64,000 bases of DNA from Alteromonas portus (GCF_005117025.1 NZ_SWCO01000001.1:62001-126000); one strand, 5' to 3'. Positions 1 through 9,723 are shown, counted from the stretch's first letter. Notes: a model not told the origin generated them from the letters alone. Numbers and translations are program-made.

Positions 1-896
1 CCAGGCTGATAAAAATGGGCGACTTCGTGAGCAAAGAACCAGAGTGTTTGGTTAACAAAGTTGCTGTTACTGGCCTGCTCATTTAAGTCTTGTCTGTTCC
101 AATGCATAAATATCTGGTTAGGAAGTGTGCCACCTTGTGTAGAGTGATCGTCTACGTTTGCGTAAGAGGCAAATAACATGGGCTTCTCGCCTTTAAGCGG
201 ATTAAGAGAATGGGAGAAAAACGCCATCATGTTGGGTATGTCTTCTTCTAGCGAAGCTTTAATGCTTTTTGGAAGTCCGGGGTCAATTAAGGCTACTACA
301 TCATCGGTAATAATTGGCTGTTGCTTACCCACATACACGACTCTTCCGTCATTGTTATCTGACCACGACACGCTGCTTTTCACTACTTTGCCATTTAACA
401 CAATGTGTTCATCACTGGGAACATTAAGTGTCAGGCGCCATTTATTATCTTCTTCAGTACAGGCATTAGCGCAAGCGAACAGTCGTCCAGAATGAAATGC
501 ATTTCCGCCATCAGAAAAAGGAGAAAATGGCGCATAATCTTTGCCCAAGTGTTTGTAGGTAGGTGTTAAAGAAAAGGATACGTTAGAAATTAATTTGCCT
601 GTTTTAGAGCGCACAACTTCCTTTTGTTCAGCAATGTTGTAAACAATCTCGATGTCGCTGTTAATTGGTAGCCAACGAGTTACTCTCGAAGAGTCTGGGT
701 TTCTAACGAATACTAGCCGCTCTGAAGGTGTATCTAATGTATAACTTACCGCCCAAGTAGCACCGTTATCTGTTTGCGCCTTTTCAATTATAGTATTGAT
801 AGGGCTAGCGGTACCTGCACTTGCTAAACAGTTTGTGAATAGCAAAATGAAAAAAGTAAGGGCTGGTGTAATTACGTTACGTAGGGTGATTTTCAC
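1..896 (-). CDS. Periplasmic HExxH protein, probable metallopeptidase-like (3' part cut by window edge)
   Basis: Reading leftwards from a GTG at 894-896, the frame stays open to base 1, so about 298 codons are visible and the C-terminus is missing. A purine-rich AAGAAGGAA lies about 9 bases before the GTG. The N-terminus (VKITLRNVITPALTFFILLF, then TNCLASA) is a classical signal peptide, so the protein should be exported. Just before the edge the sequence HEVAHFYQPG contains HEVAH, which fits the HExxH zinc motif of gluzincin/M1- or M61-like peptidases. The part before it has no family I recognise. I see the motif and the signal peptide; peptidase activity is an inference. The third zinc ligand would lie outside the window. 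Confidence 0.7.
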   Translation of the reverse strand, partial: MKITLRNVITPALTFFILLFTNCLASAGTASPINTIIEKAQTDNGATWAVSYTLDTPSERLVFVRNPDSSRVTRWLPINSDIEIVYNIAEQKEVVRSKTGKLISNVSFSLTPTYKHLGKDYAPFSPFSDGGNAFHSGRLFACANACTEEDNKWRLTLNVPSDEHIVLNGKVVKSSVSWSDNNDGRVVYVGKQQPIITDDVVALIDPGLPKSIKASLEEDIPNMMAFFSHSLNPLKGEKPMLFASYANVDDHSTQGGTLPNQIFMHWNRQDLNEQASNSNFVNQTLWFFAHEVAHFYQP

Positions 897-1090
897 AACT
901 AAAAGTTCCTTCTTAAGCGTGGTAATGATTAGCTGCTTTTGCGTATTAATGATGGCAACGAGTATCTACCGTTTTGCCTGTTCTTGATAATCAATGTTAC
1001 TGCAATGTTAATGGTTATTGGCTGATTTTGTGGTAATTTACTCGATAATAACGCACTTTTTGTTTTTATCTGCTATTTAAACTTCATCTA

Positions 1091-3187
1091 ATGAACACAG
1101 AGAATTATATAATGCCAAAGGCTACGGGTGGTGTTGTTTACTTTTTTACCCGTACATCGGTGCCTAAAAAATCGGTGGCATTGTATGTACTATGTCTGGC
1201 CTTTCTAGTTTGTGCCAATTTTGCATCTGCAAGTTCTATTTTGCTTGCAACATCAGAGGTAAGCCCCTTTAGTGACAGCAAAGACGTGTCGAAAGGGTAT
1301 GTAAATGAAATAGTAGTAAAGGCTTTTGAAGAGTTAGGTGAATCGCTAAACGTAGAGCATTACCCTCATGCAAGGGCTTTAATGTTGGCGAGACAGGGCG
1401 CCGTTGACGGTGTATTCCCTGTTCATGACTACGAGCGTTTCAATGACGCATTTTTTATATCGGATGCTATTCCAGCCGGAGCAAGTGGGTTCTTAATAAG
1501 GGCCAAAGACTTACAAGGTCACAGCGAAATCCCCGACCTTGTCAGTTGGCTTAAACAGCAAAACTTACGTGGGATTGGGTATTTAAGAGGCACAATCGCG
1601 CCAAAGTTCATATCAAACGAAACGTTTTTCAATATGTTCCCGGGAAAGTCTACGGTTAACCTTCTAGATTTGCTGGGAAGAGAGCGAATAGATGTTTTGT
1701 TTATTGATAAATACAGCGCGAAGGAGGCATTAGTTAATGAGCGTCCTAGCCTCATAGGAGAGTTTATATTTATTCCTGGTCAGGAAGTGGAAAGCTCTTT
1801 TCATCTAGCACTTTCCAAACAAAAGCCTGAATCTTCCGCATTAATTGAGAAGTTCAACGAAGCCTTACGAAAGCAAAAACAGTCAGGTCATGTAACTCGC
1901 ACACTTGAAAAATATGGCGTATACAAAGCGTCTGATAATGAAAAAGCATTGATTGTTGGCGCACCCGATATCAATGCTGTCTTTCATGCCAAAGCATACT
2001 TAGACGAATACGACTCCCCCCTGTCACAGTTAAACATCCAGTGGCAAATAATGGATGAAACCGTGTTGCGGCGTAGGCTGCTCGGCGACTTTTCTGTTAA
2101 CGAAAACCGCTTCGATTTGGTGTTAATAGGAAACTATGGGCTTCCCATTTGGGCTAAGCGAGACATTCTTGTTCCTTTTAGTACACATCCTGATAATTAC
2201 GATATAAAGGATATTATTCCGGCCGCACTGCTCGCTAACACCGTTAATGGAGCGCTTTATGGGTTACCATTCGTTGCTGAAACTACGCTCACTTTCTATC
2301 GAACCGATCTACTCGATAACTTAAACCTAAGCCTTCCTACTGTGCTTACTTATAAGGATGTTAAAGTGCTCGCCAAGCAAATACATAGGCCTGAAAAGGA
2401 AGTCTATGGTGTTGGGCTTAGAACGCGAGTGGGGTGGGGGCAGAATATGGCACTGGTTAGTACCATGGCCAACACTTATGGCGCATCGTGGTTAGATGAA
2501 AAAATGCAGCCTACATTAGACAGCAAAGCGTGGTTTGATGCTGTGAGCATGTATGCTGATCTTGCTAAAAATTATGGGCCTCCTGATAACAAAAATATGG
2601 GGTGGCAAGAGAATCAAAAGCTCTTTGCAGAAGGGAAATTAGCGTTTTTTATCGACGCCTCTTCCTTAGGTGGCGCTCTATTTGATAAAGGTTTCTCAAA
2701 GGTTACTCAATTCACTGGCGTAACGTATGCGCCGCTGGGTAACCAACAGAAGGGGGCGCAATGGTTTTGGTCATGGAATTTTGCAGTACCGAAACAATCT
2801 CAATATGTGGATGAGGCTCAGTCAATTGCACACTTTTTAACGTCTAAAGCTTTTATTGATGAACTAAAGAAAGCCCGTGGAGAATACGCGGCCCCTTCAG
2901 GCACACGACACTCAACTTATTCAAGCTCCTATCAGCAAGCCGTGCCTTACGCTGCTTTTGAACATCAAGCGTTGAAATTGCTCTCCAGCGATGATCCGAG
3001 TAAGTCTATGATAGGAAGTCAGTTTATCCCTATTCCTGAGTTTACTGCGATTGGCTACGCAGTAGGGGCACAAATTAATGATGTGGTTACCGGTAAACAG
3101 AGCGTAAGAAAGGCCCTAGAGCGCGCCCAAAGTCACACTCAGATTATTTTGGAACGGGCTGGATATTACGCAGAAAAAGAAAAGTAG
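1091..3187 (+). CDS. Tandem fusion of two periplasmic solute-binding domains (SBP_bac_3-like + SBP_bac_1-like)
   Basis: A 698-residue exported protein. Residues about 25-47 (KKSVALYVLCLAFLVCANFASA) look like a signal peptide; the long N-terminus suggests that the start could be the ATG at 1112. Residues about 48-275 resemble an amino-acid-type binding domain (ILLATSEVSPFSD, then GYVNEIVVKAFEELG, PHARALMLARQGAVDGVFP). Residues about 285-690 resemble a sugar/polyol-type binding protein (ALYGLPFVAETTLTFYRTDL, LFAEGKLAFFIDASS, and a C-terminal helix with VRKALERAQ). No transmembrane helix, kinase, GGDEF or permease follows, and no ABC permease or ATPase gene is adjacent. Two binding domains with no visible output is unusual; the role (sensing, scavenging or delivery to a distant partner) is not readable from sequence. 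Confidence 0.75.
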   Translation: MNTENYIMPKATGGVVYFFTRTSVPKKSVALYVLCLAFLVCANFASASSILLATSEVSPFSDSKDVSKGYVNEIVVKAFEELGESLNVEHYPHARALMLARQGAVDGVFPVHDYERFNDAFFISDAIPAGASGFLIRAKDLQGHSEIPDLVSWLKQQNLRGIGYLRGTIAPKFISNETFFNMFPGKSTVNLLDLLGRERIDVLFIDKYSAKEALVNERPSLIGEFIFIPGQEVESSFHLALSKQKPESSALIEKFNEALRKQKQSGHVTRTLEKYGVYKASDNEKALIVGAPDINAVFHAKAYLDEYDSPLSQLNIQWQIMDETVLRRRLLGDFSVNENRFDLVLIGNYGLPIWAKRDILVPFSTHPDNYDIKDIIPAALLANTVNGALYGLPFVAETTLTFYRTDLLDNLNLSLPTVLTYKDVKVLAKQIHRPEKEVYGVGLRTRVGWGQNMALVSTMANTYGASWLDEKMQPTLDSKAWFDAVSMYADLAKNYGPPDNKNMGWQENQKLFAEGKLAFFIDASSLGGALFDKGFSKVTQFTGVTYAPLGNQQKGAQWFWSWNFAVPKQSQYVDEAQSIAHFLTSKAFIDELKKARGEYAAPSGTRHSTYSSSYQQAVPYAAFEHQALKLLSSDDPSKSMIGSQFIPIPEFTAIGYAVGAQINDVVTGKQSVRKALERAQSHTQIILERAGYYAEKEK

Positions 3188-3361
3188 AGGGGGCGCATAA
3201 AAGCGGTTATTGAGTGGGTGAAAACTGATCCGGGCAAAAAATAAAAAAGAAAAAACAGTGCTAAATCTCAAAAACTGGATTATGGTGGAATTAAGGGTTC
3301 GCTAAATTAACAAACGAGCCTTTGAGGCAGAAAGTGTAGTACTGCTTCTCAGTCGACGCGA

Positions 3362-3400
3362 GTAGGGGAAGAAGTCCTGTTTCGAGCGGCATTCTCCTAC
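3362..3400 (+). other. Possible RNA hairpin in the leader of the phoH-like gene
   Basis: The 293-base gap 3188-3480 holds no convincing ORF. GTAGGGGAA (3362-3370) can pair with TTCTCCTAC (3392-3400), nine pairs including one G-U, enclosing a 21-base loop. There is no U-run, so it is not an intrinsic terminator. It may be a structured 5' leader, a chance pairing, or part of a larger fold. Confidence 0.25.
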
Positions 3401-3480
3401 AACCGTAACTGTAGCTTGTTAGCGCGTGCGTTCATAAATGAATAAAACGGCTAACCTGGCTTTATTTACCGGAGTGAAGG

Positions 3481-4878
3481 ATGCCAAGAAAAAATTCTAC
3501 CGATACTAAGATTTACGTCCTCGATACCAATATTCTGCTGCACGAACCTCACGCTTTTCTCTCATTTAAAGAACACGACGTGGTTATTCCAATGACTGTA
3601 TTGGAAGAACTCGACTACATAAAAGACAGCAAAAAAGACGTGGCGCGTGACGCACGAGTTTCTATTCGGGCGATGGAGGATTTACTCCACGATGCTACAC
3701 CAGAAGATATGCTTGCGGGCGTATCAATGGAAGGGTTGGGAGCAGGGCAAACGGCTCCATCAGGAAGCTTATCTATCTTTGCCGATTTGAATATGGTTGA
3801 GGCCCAACAGGTTTTTACCAGTAATGAGAACGACAACCGCATTATTAACGTAGCGCTTCACTTGCAAAAGACGTTCGCGCCGCAAAAAGTGGTGCTGGTA
3901 ACCAAAGACTTAAACATGCGTCTTAAGGCGAAAGGGGCAGGCCTTGCTCATGTTGAAGACTACCGCACCGACCAACTCATTACCGACATTAAGTACTTAT
4001 CTCGTGGGTTCCATACTTTTGAGGGAAATTTCTGGGACAGCGTAAAAAGTGTGGATAGCCGCAGTGAGGGCCGTGACACCATTCACACCATACCAAAATC
4101 CATGCTTCCAGAGGCGTATATCAACGAGTTTTTGCTTGATGAAACGAAACAATTCGCAGGCTTGGTAGAAGAGATTACTGACGATCACCTAGAGGTACTG
4201 GACTTAGGCTACGAACGCTTAATGGGTCGCCACGCCTGGGGTATTACACCTAAAAATATTGGCCAGGCCATGGCGCTTCATGCGCTACTCGACCCACATA
4301 TTGATATGGTTATTCTCACAGGTCCTGCCGGAAGTGGTAAAACGCTACTTGCGCTAGCCGCTGCCCTTGAAATGGTGGTAGAGCGCAACATGTACGACAA
4401 AATCATCGTAACGCGCAGCACGCCGGAAATCGCTGAGTCTATTGGCTTCTTGCCGGGAACGGAAGAAGAAAAAATGCTGCCTTGGCTGGCGGCGATTACC
4501 GACTCTCTCGAAGTGCTTCACAAACATGACGAAAATACAAAAGGCTCGATGAATTACATCATGGAAAAAGCCAACATTCAGTATAAGTCGGTGAACTTTA
4601 TGCGAGGTAGAAGTATTCAAAATGCCATTGTGATTTTGGATGAGTCGCAAAACTTAACCGCGTCACAGCTTAAAACCATCATCACACGCTGTGGTGAAGG
4701 AACGAAGCTGATAGTGGGTGGTAACTTAGCGCAGATTGATAGCAACTACTTAAGTGCTGTGACGTCGGGGCTTACTTACTTAGTTGAGAAGTTTAAAGAC
4801 TTCTCAGGCAGTGCCACCATTAACCTAGATGGTGTGGTAAGAAGTCGTCTTGCGAGTTTTGCAGAAGAAAACTTGTAA
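3481..4878 (+). CDS. PhoH family ATPase with N-terminal PIN domain (PhoH2 type)
   Basis: A 465-residue cytoplasmic protein with two domains. Residues about 10-150 form a PIN RNase domain (YVLDTNILLHEPHAF carries the first catalytic Asp; VVIPMTVLEELDYIKD and the later VLVTKDLNMRLKAKG are typical). Residues about 245-460 form a PhoH P-loop ATPase with Walker A GPAGSGKT and Walker B VILDESQNL. PIN-PhoH proteins of this layout (PhoH2) are reported as RNA helicase/ribonucleases in other bacteria. The start follows a GGAGTGAAGG ribosome binding site. It is monocistronic, with a terminator right after it. This architecture differs from the short ybeZ-type PhoH. Confidence 0.9.
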   Translation: MPRKNSTDTKIYVLDTNILLHEPHAFLSFKEHDVVIPMTVLEELDYIKDSKKDVARDARVSIRAMEDLLHDATPEDMLAGVSMEGLGAGQTAPSGSLSIFADLNMVEAQQVFTSNENDNRIINVALHLQKTFAPQKVVLVTKDLNMRLKAKGAGLAHVEDYRTDQLITDIKYLSRGFHTFEGNFWDSVKSVDSRSEGRDTIHTIPKSMLPEAYINEFLLDETKQFAGLVEEITDDHLEVLDLGYERLMGRHAWGITPKNIGQAMALHALLDPHIDMVILTGPAGSGKTLLALAAALEMVVERNMYDKIIVTRSTPEIAESIGFLPGTEEEKMLPWLAAITDSLEVLHKHDENTKGSMNYIMEKANIQYKSVNFMRGRSIQNAIVILDESQNLTASQLKTIITRCGEGTKLIVGGNLAQIDSNYLSAVTSGLTYLVEKFKDFSGSATINLDGVVRSRLASFAEENL

Positions 4879-4906
4879 AGCTCCCTCCTTATCGAGCATT
4901 TTAACT

Positions 4907-4937
4907 AAAGCGCCTTTATCGCAAAGGCGCTTTTTGT
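4907..4937 (+). terminator. Intrinsic terminator of the PIN-PhoH gene
   Basis: AAAGCGCCTTT (4907-4917), loop of 5, AAAGGCGCTTT (4923-4933), then a T-rich tail. The perfect 11-bp stem lies between two convergent genes and may work in both directions, though the minus-strand tail is poor in T. Confidence 0.85.
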
Positions 4938-4940
4938 TTT

Positions 4941-5963
4941 TTACTCTACGACTTCCACTTGATAGCGCCCTGTTACAATGTGGCGTTCAGTATCTTCAGA
5001 TACTTGTCCAAACGGAATGAGTGCGGGACCAGTTGGGTCATAGAGCACGTAGGTGTCGCCCTCGTACTCTATGGTTCTATCATCGACCATTGGCGTTAAC
5101 GCAATGCCAAGCAAAGCATGATTCGGCAAAAATACCATAATCATCTTTGTCGACGGCAAAAATGCGCGCACCATTGACGACGCCAGTACCGCTTTACTAT
5201 CGCAATCACCTAAATTTTGCATAATTACGCTGACAGGCGGCGCATAGCCAGAACCGTTGCTTGCAACTCTATCTTCCAAAGTGTCGTACGGGATACTTTG
5301 AAGCCAGCTAAGAATCAATGAGAAATAGGCTCTGGAATCTGACTCTGAAGCCACTTTTTCATAAAACGCTTGCGATGCTGCGACTAGGGGTTTTACCGAC
5401 TCAGCAACATATCGCACGTGATCGGGTTTTATTGCTTGTTGGTTAAATAAGGTTGTGAACCGCGTAAAGTAATGGTCTTGCAGGTATTGGTCGTACTCTT
5501 GCTGCTGAATAGCCTTTAACTTGCTGAGTATTTCTTCAACTTGTGCTTCGTCTGAGCCTGTAACCTGGATATCAATCGACTCGCGTTTTGGCGTTATTTT
5601 CACACGAGCAACTTTTGGATCTATTTTTTTTGCTTCTTCAGTGAGCGCAACGGTAATGTATCGCTGAGCAATCTTTGGTTTGTAGTTGGCTTGTCGCGAG
5701 GGGGCCTCTTTAAGCGCACTGTTGGGTAGCTCGAAGGAAATCGATTGTCTCGCATTATCGTTATCTAACCAAACATAACTGAAGCTAACACCTGTATCAG
5801 TTTTTATTTTCTTGTACTGAAGCTGTTCGCTGTGGGCAATAAACGAAAAGAGCATGGTGGAAAGCAGCAAAAGTACGCCCGCTGGCCTTAAGCCGCAAGG
5901 CAAATAAACACTCGATGTAGACAAATAGCTGCTAGGCGTTTTATTTGCCACTGGTATGCGCAC
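4941..5963 (-). CDS. Exported transglutaminase-like cysteine protein of unknown substrate
   Basis: About 340 residues. Hydrophobic residues about 25-45 (RPAGVLLLLSTMLFSFIAHS) suggest export; the GTG start at 5963 is weakly supported and the true start may be further in. The middle is charged and helical. The C-terminal part has the order expected of a transglutaminase-like Cys-His-Asp triad: NLGDCDSKAVLASSMVRAF (Cys), FLPNHALLGIAL (His) and TYVLYDPTGPALIPFG (Asp). The family includes proteases and amidases as well as crosslinkers, so I do not assign a reaction. It stands alone, convergent with the PIN-PhoH gene. Confidence 0.65.
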   Translation of the reverse strand: MRIPVANKTPSSYLSTSSVYLPCGLRPAGVLLLLSTMLFSFIAHSEQLQYKKIKTDTGVSFSYVWLDNDNARQSISFELPNSALKEAPSRQANYKPKIAQRYITVALTEEAKKIDPKVARVKITPKRESIDIQVTGSDEAQVEEILSKLKAIQQQEYDQYLQDHYFTRFTTLFNQQAIKPDHVRYVAESVKPLVAASQAFYEKVASESDSRAYFSLILSWLQSIPYDTLEDRVASNGSGYAPPVSVIMQNLGDCDSKAVLASSMVRAFLPSTKMIMVFLPNHALLGIALTPMVDDRTIEYEGDTYVLYDPTGPALIPFGQVSEDTERHIVTGRYQVEVVE

Positions 5964-6108
5964 CGTATTTCACTTATTCGTAGTGTATTGAGTATGCGCG
6001 CCTGTGTGTAAAAAACAAGTTTATGCCCAAACGAAATGAGCAGGCGGTATAAAGCGCGTATTAATTAAGGCGTTGTCTTTCGGATAAAAATTAGGCGACA
6101 TTCGTCGC

Positions 6109-7494
6109 CTAATCATTAAACCAGTTTAACTCATCGTGAAGGCTTACCACACTACCTACAATGATTAATGTAGGGGGCTGCAGCTGCGCTTCTTCTTGCT
6201 TAGCAACAATATCTGCTAGGGTGCCTGTTAACACTTGCTGCTTTTCAGTGGTTGCTGACTGAACCAGCGCAATCGGTGTTGATGCATCTAATCCGTGCTC
6301 AATCATCTTCTCGCAGATAATGGGTAGACCTGTTAGCCCCATGTAGAACACTGCAGTTTGATTTTTTTGTGCAAGGGCTGGCCAGTTGAGCTCTATAGTG
6401 CCGTTTTTTAAATGGCCTGTAGCAAACACCACAGATTGTGCGTGATCTCTATGGGTAAGCGGAATACCCGCATAGCTTGACGCACCGCTCGCTGCGGTAA
6501 TGCCGGGAACTACCTGAAACTCAATACCGTGCTGAATAAGGGTTTGAATTTCTTCTCCACCACGCCCAAATATGAATGGGTCGCCGCCCTTTAGACGCAC
6601 TACGCGATTGCCTTTTTTGGCCTCATCAACCATTAGCTGGTTAATATCGCCCTGAGGAAGCGTGTGATTGCTTTTGGCCTTGCCCACATAGATTTTCTCG
6701 GCGTCACGGCGCACAAGCTCTAGAATTTGGGGTGAGACTAAACGGTCATATACCACCACATCAGCTTTTTGCATTAAACGAAGGGCACGAAAGGTAAGTA
6801 AGTCTGGATCGCCAGGGCCAGCCCCCACCAGATATACTTGGCCTTCTACTTTTTTGTCTTCGGCGGCGGCCTGTAGTGCCAATTCAAACGCCTCATCAGC
6901 TTTTTTGTCTTGGCCTTTTTCTACCATTTCAGCAATATCGCCATCGAGTACGTCTTCCCAGAAGTAACGTCTAGCGGTAACACCGTTTAAGGTTTGTTTT
7001 ACTTTATCGCGGAATTTTTCAGAAAACGCACCCAGTCGACTTAAGTTAGCAGGTAATACCGTTTCTAACTTTTGACGCAAATAACGAAGCAGTACCGGCG
7101 CTACGCCACCACTACTCATCGCAATGACAATAGGAGAACGGTCAACAATAGAAGGAGTAATAAATTGGCAAAGCGGTGTGTTGTCCACCACATTTACTAA
7201 TACTTTATTAGCGCGCGCTAAGTCGTGAATATGTTGATTTACATCGCCTTTGTCGGTGGCAATGAAAACCATATCTTTATGGGTGAGATCGCTATTTTCA
7301 AACTCGCGTTCAATGAGTGTCACTTTCTCATTAAGTGCCAACTGCTTCACCGTATCGCAAACCCAAGGCGCCACTACGGTAATGGTCGCAGGAGTCTTCA
7401 TTATAAGCTCTAGCTTACGGGCTGCTACTTCACCAGCCCCAACAATTAGGACATTGAGTTTTCTGGCATCTAGAAATAACGGAAAGTAATCCAT
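6109..7494 (-). CDS. cysG: Siroheme synthase CysG (uroporphyrin-III methyltransferase, precorrin-2 oxidase, ferrochelatase)
   Basis: 461 residues from the ATG at 7494 (MDYFPLFLDARKLNVLIVGAG), which matches the normal CysG start and length. Residues 1-about 150 are the Rossmann domain for precorrin-2 oxidation and iron insertion (NVLIVGAGEVAARKLE); a dimerisation segment follows; residues about 215-460 are the SAM-dependent methyltransferase (VYLVGAGPGDPDLLT, VVRLKGGDPFIFGRGGEE, VVPGITAASG). It makes siroheme from uroporphyrinogen III, the cofactor of sulfite reductase and of the NirB found at 41 kb. A second methyltransferase, cobA, lies in the nitrate operon, so that step is duplicated. An upstream frame extension to 7593 has no support. 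Confidence 0.95.
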   Translation of the reverse strand: MDYFPLFLDARKLNVLIVGAGEVAARKLELIMKTPATITVVAPWVCDTVKQLALNEKVTLIEREFENSDLTHKDMVFIATDKGDVNQHIHDLARANKVLVNVVDNTPLCQFITPSIVDRSPIVIAMSSGGVAPVLLRYLRQKLETVLPANLSRLGAFSEKFRDKVKQTLNGVTARRYFWEDVLDGDIAEMVEKGQDKKADEAFELALQAAAEDKKVEGQVYLVGAGPGDPDLLTFRALRLMQKADVVVYDRLVSPQILELVRRDAEKIYVGKAKSNHTLPQGDINQLMVDEAKKGNRVVRLKGGDPFIFGRGGEEIQTLIQHGIEFQVVPGITAASGASSYAGIPLTHRDHAQSVVFATGHLKNGTIELNWPALAQKNQTAVFYMGLTGLPIICEKMIEHGLDASTPIALVQSATTEKQQVLTGTLADIVAKQEEAQLQPPTLIIVGSVVSLHDELNWFND

Positions 7495-7624
7495 AAAGTT
7501 TTTCTTAGCTTCAAATACAAAAAAAAGAACTGACACTATTTTGCGCCAATTCTTTTTAATAAGAAAACAACGAAAACAGCCTTTATATTGCAATTAGTTA
7601 TATAAAAGCTGAATGTATTGCTAT

Positions 7625-9418
7625 TTAGTTCTTACGCTTACGGTTTTCGCGGTCTCCGCGATTTGGACGGTCTTCACGGTTGCCGCGAGGTGCTCTGTCA
7701 CCACGGTTACCACGATCGCCACGACCTTTAGCTGGAGGCGTGTCAGACCATTCGCGAATATTCAAACGCTGACCCGCAACACGAGTACCTTGTAGGGTAT
7801 CACGAGTTTCTTTTGGCATGCCTTCAGGAAGGTCAACCGTACTGAAGTTATCATAAATTTCGATAGCGCCAATGTGCTTAGAATTAATGTTAGCTTCATT
7901 AGCAATAGCGCCAACGATGTTGCCAGGCTTCGCGCCATGTACGTGACCTACCTCAATGCGGAAGCGCTGCATGCCTTCTTCAGGCTTGCGGTTTCCACGA
8001 GGTACTCTTGGCTTTCTTTCGCGGCCATCACGACCATCGCGAGAGTTTCTATCACGGTTATCGCGCTGAGGCTTGCTGTTAATATCTGGACGATCTGATT
8101 CTTTAAGAATTAACGGTTCGTCGCCTTGCGCAATTTTAAGCAATGCTGCCATCAATACTTCAGGAGACGCTTCGTTTTCTTCCTTAATCATCTCAACGAT
8201 AGGCATAAGTGATTCAATGCTATCGTCTTGAGTTGCTTCAGCAACTGATTGTTTGAAGCGGCTTAAACGTGTTTCATTAATTTCGCTTATTGAAGGAATT
8301 GGCATTGCTTCAATAGGCTGCTTAGTGGTTTTCTCGATAGAGTACAACAAGCGCTTTTCACGGTGAGAAATGAACAGGATTGCGTCACCTTGGCGTCCTG
8401 CACGACCTGTACGACCAATACGGTGAACGTAAGATTCACTGTCGTACGGGATATCAAAGTTGATAACGTGACTTACACGCTCAACGTCAAGACCACGGGC
8501 TACTACGTCAGTCGCAACAAGAATGTCGATCTTACCCTGTTTAAGCTTTTCAACAGTACGCTCACGGGCTGCCTGAGGAATATCACCGTTTAGCGGCTCT
8601 ACATCGTAACCACGGGCAGATAGTTTATCTGCTAATTCAACCGTAGCGGTTTTCGTACGTACGAAAATGATCATGCCGTCAAACACTTCCACTTCCATGA
8701 TGCGCGTTAGCGCTTCAAGTTTGTGGTGCGGTGCAATTTGGCAAAAACGCTGGCGGATAGTGCTAGCAGTACTCACCTTAGACGCAATTTTTACATGCTT
8801 AGGGTCTTTCAAATAACGCTGTGTAATTTTCTTGATTGGGCCAGGCATGGTTGCCGAGAACAGCGCAGTTTGGCGCTCTTCTGGTGCGTGGCTTAGAATA
8901 AGTTCAACGTCATCGATAAAGCCCATACGAAGCATTTCGTCAGCTTCGTCTAGCACTAGGAACTTAAGTTCGCTTAAGTCTAGTGTTTTGCGTTTAATAT
9001 GGTCGATGATACGGCCTGGCGTACCAACAACCACCTGAACGCCGCGCTTAAGCTGGCGAATTTGGTTGTCGTACGACTGACCGCCGTATACTGGAAGTAC
9101 TTTAATTTTTTGACTAAAGCTCGCATAAACCTGAAACGCCTCTGCAACCTGAATAGCTAGTTCACGGGTTGGGGCCAATACCAGTAATTGCGGCTTACGT
9201 TCTTCAGGATCGATATTTGCCAACATGGGCAGGGCAAACGCAGCGGTTTTTCCTGTCCCTGTCTGTGCCTGACCGAGTAAATCGTGCCCTTCAAGTAAAA
9301 GAGGAATACTCTCAGCTTGAATAGGAGACGGTTTCTCGTAGCCAACTTTTTCAAGGGCTTGTAAGATAGGTTCTGGTAAATTGAGGTCTTTAAATGTCAT
9401 GTCGACAGTTGTGGTCAT
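7625..9418 (-). CDS. deaD: DEAD-box ATP-dependent RNA helicase DeaD (CsdA)
   Basis: 597 residues. RecA-like domain 1 has the Q motif region (MTFKDLNLPEPILQAL), Walker A AQTGTGKT, DEAD (VLDEADEML) and SAT (LFSATMPGP). Domain 2 has HRIGRTGRAGR. Residues about 485-560 form the DbpA-type RNA-binding domain (RIEVGHVHGAKPGNIVGAIA), followed by an Arg/Gly/Asp/Asn-rich tail. This is the layout of DeaD, which unwinds structured RNA in ribosome assembly and at low temperature. The start has AGGATC upstream. The 305-base region to the divergent lipoprotein gene is enough for a long cold-shock leader. Confidence 0.95.
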   Translation of the reverse strand: MTTTVDMTFKDLNLPEPILQALEKVGYEKPSPIQAESIPLLLEGHDLLGQAQTGTGKTAAFALPMLANIDPEERKPQLLVLAPTRELAIQVAEAFQVYASFSQKIKVLPVYGGQSYDNQIRQLKRGVQVVVGTPGRIIDHIKRKTLDLSELKFLVLDEADEMLRMGFIDDVELILSHAPEERQTALFSATMPGPIKKITQRYLKDPKHVKIASKVSTASTIRQRFCQIAPHHKLEALTRIMEVEVFDGMIIFVRTKTATVELADKLSARGYDVEPLNGDIPQAARERTVEKLKQGKIDILVATDVVARGLDVERVSHVINFDIPYDSESYVHRIGRTGRAGRQGDAILFISHREKRLLYSIEKTTKQPIEAMPIPSISEINETRLSRFKQSVAEATQDDSIESLMPIVEMIKEENEASPEVLMAALLKIAQGDEPLILKESDRPDINSKPQRDNRDRNSRDGRDGRERKPRVPRGNRKPEEGMQRFRIEVGHVHGAKPGNIVGAIANEANINSKHIGAIEIYDNFSTVDLPEGMPKETRDTLQGTRVAGQRLNIREWSDTPPAKGRGDRGNRGDRAPRGNREDRPNRGDRENRKRKN

Positions 9419-9723
9419 TAAGGATCCTGGTGCATTAAGTAAGGAGGGTGCGGCATACGATTAAACCGTACTTTTTCGGTTTATTATCGCAAGACGCTAT
9501 ACAGCGATGAACTGGCCTTTCGGGCGAGTTTATGGAGCGTATTCGTAGCGTATTTCGCGATATGCTTGCCAGCAGTGTTGCAAAAAACAGTATTATATTC
9601 GAATAATGGCAAGGTTGCCACGAAATTGCACAAATTCGATGAAATAATAAGCAGTATGGTGGGTGCTTTTTACAATGTGCAAAAAAGTGACAATAAAAAT
9701 TTGAGGAAGGGCAAGGAATTACA
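9419..9723. other. Divergent intergenic region between deaD and the TPR lipoprotein gene
   Basis: 305 bases without a convincing ORF. It must hold both divergent promoters. A small hairpin (AAACCG / CGGTTT, about 9463-9482) lies within the presumed deaD leader. The right end has AAGGA about 7 bases before the ATG at 9724. I see no clear operator. Confidence 0.4.
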
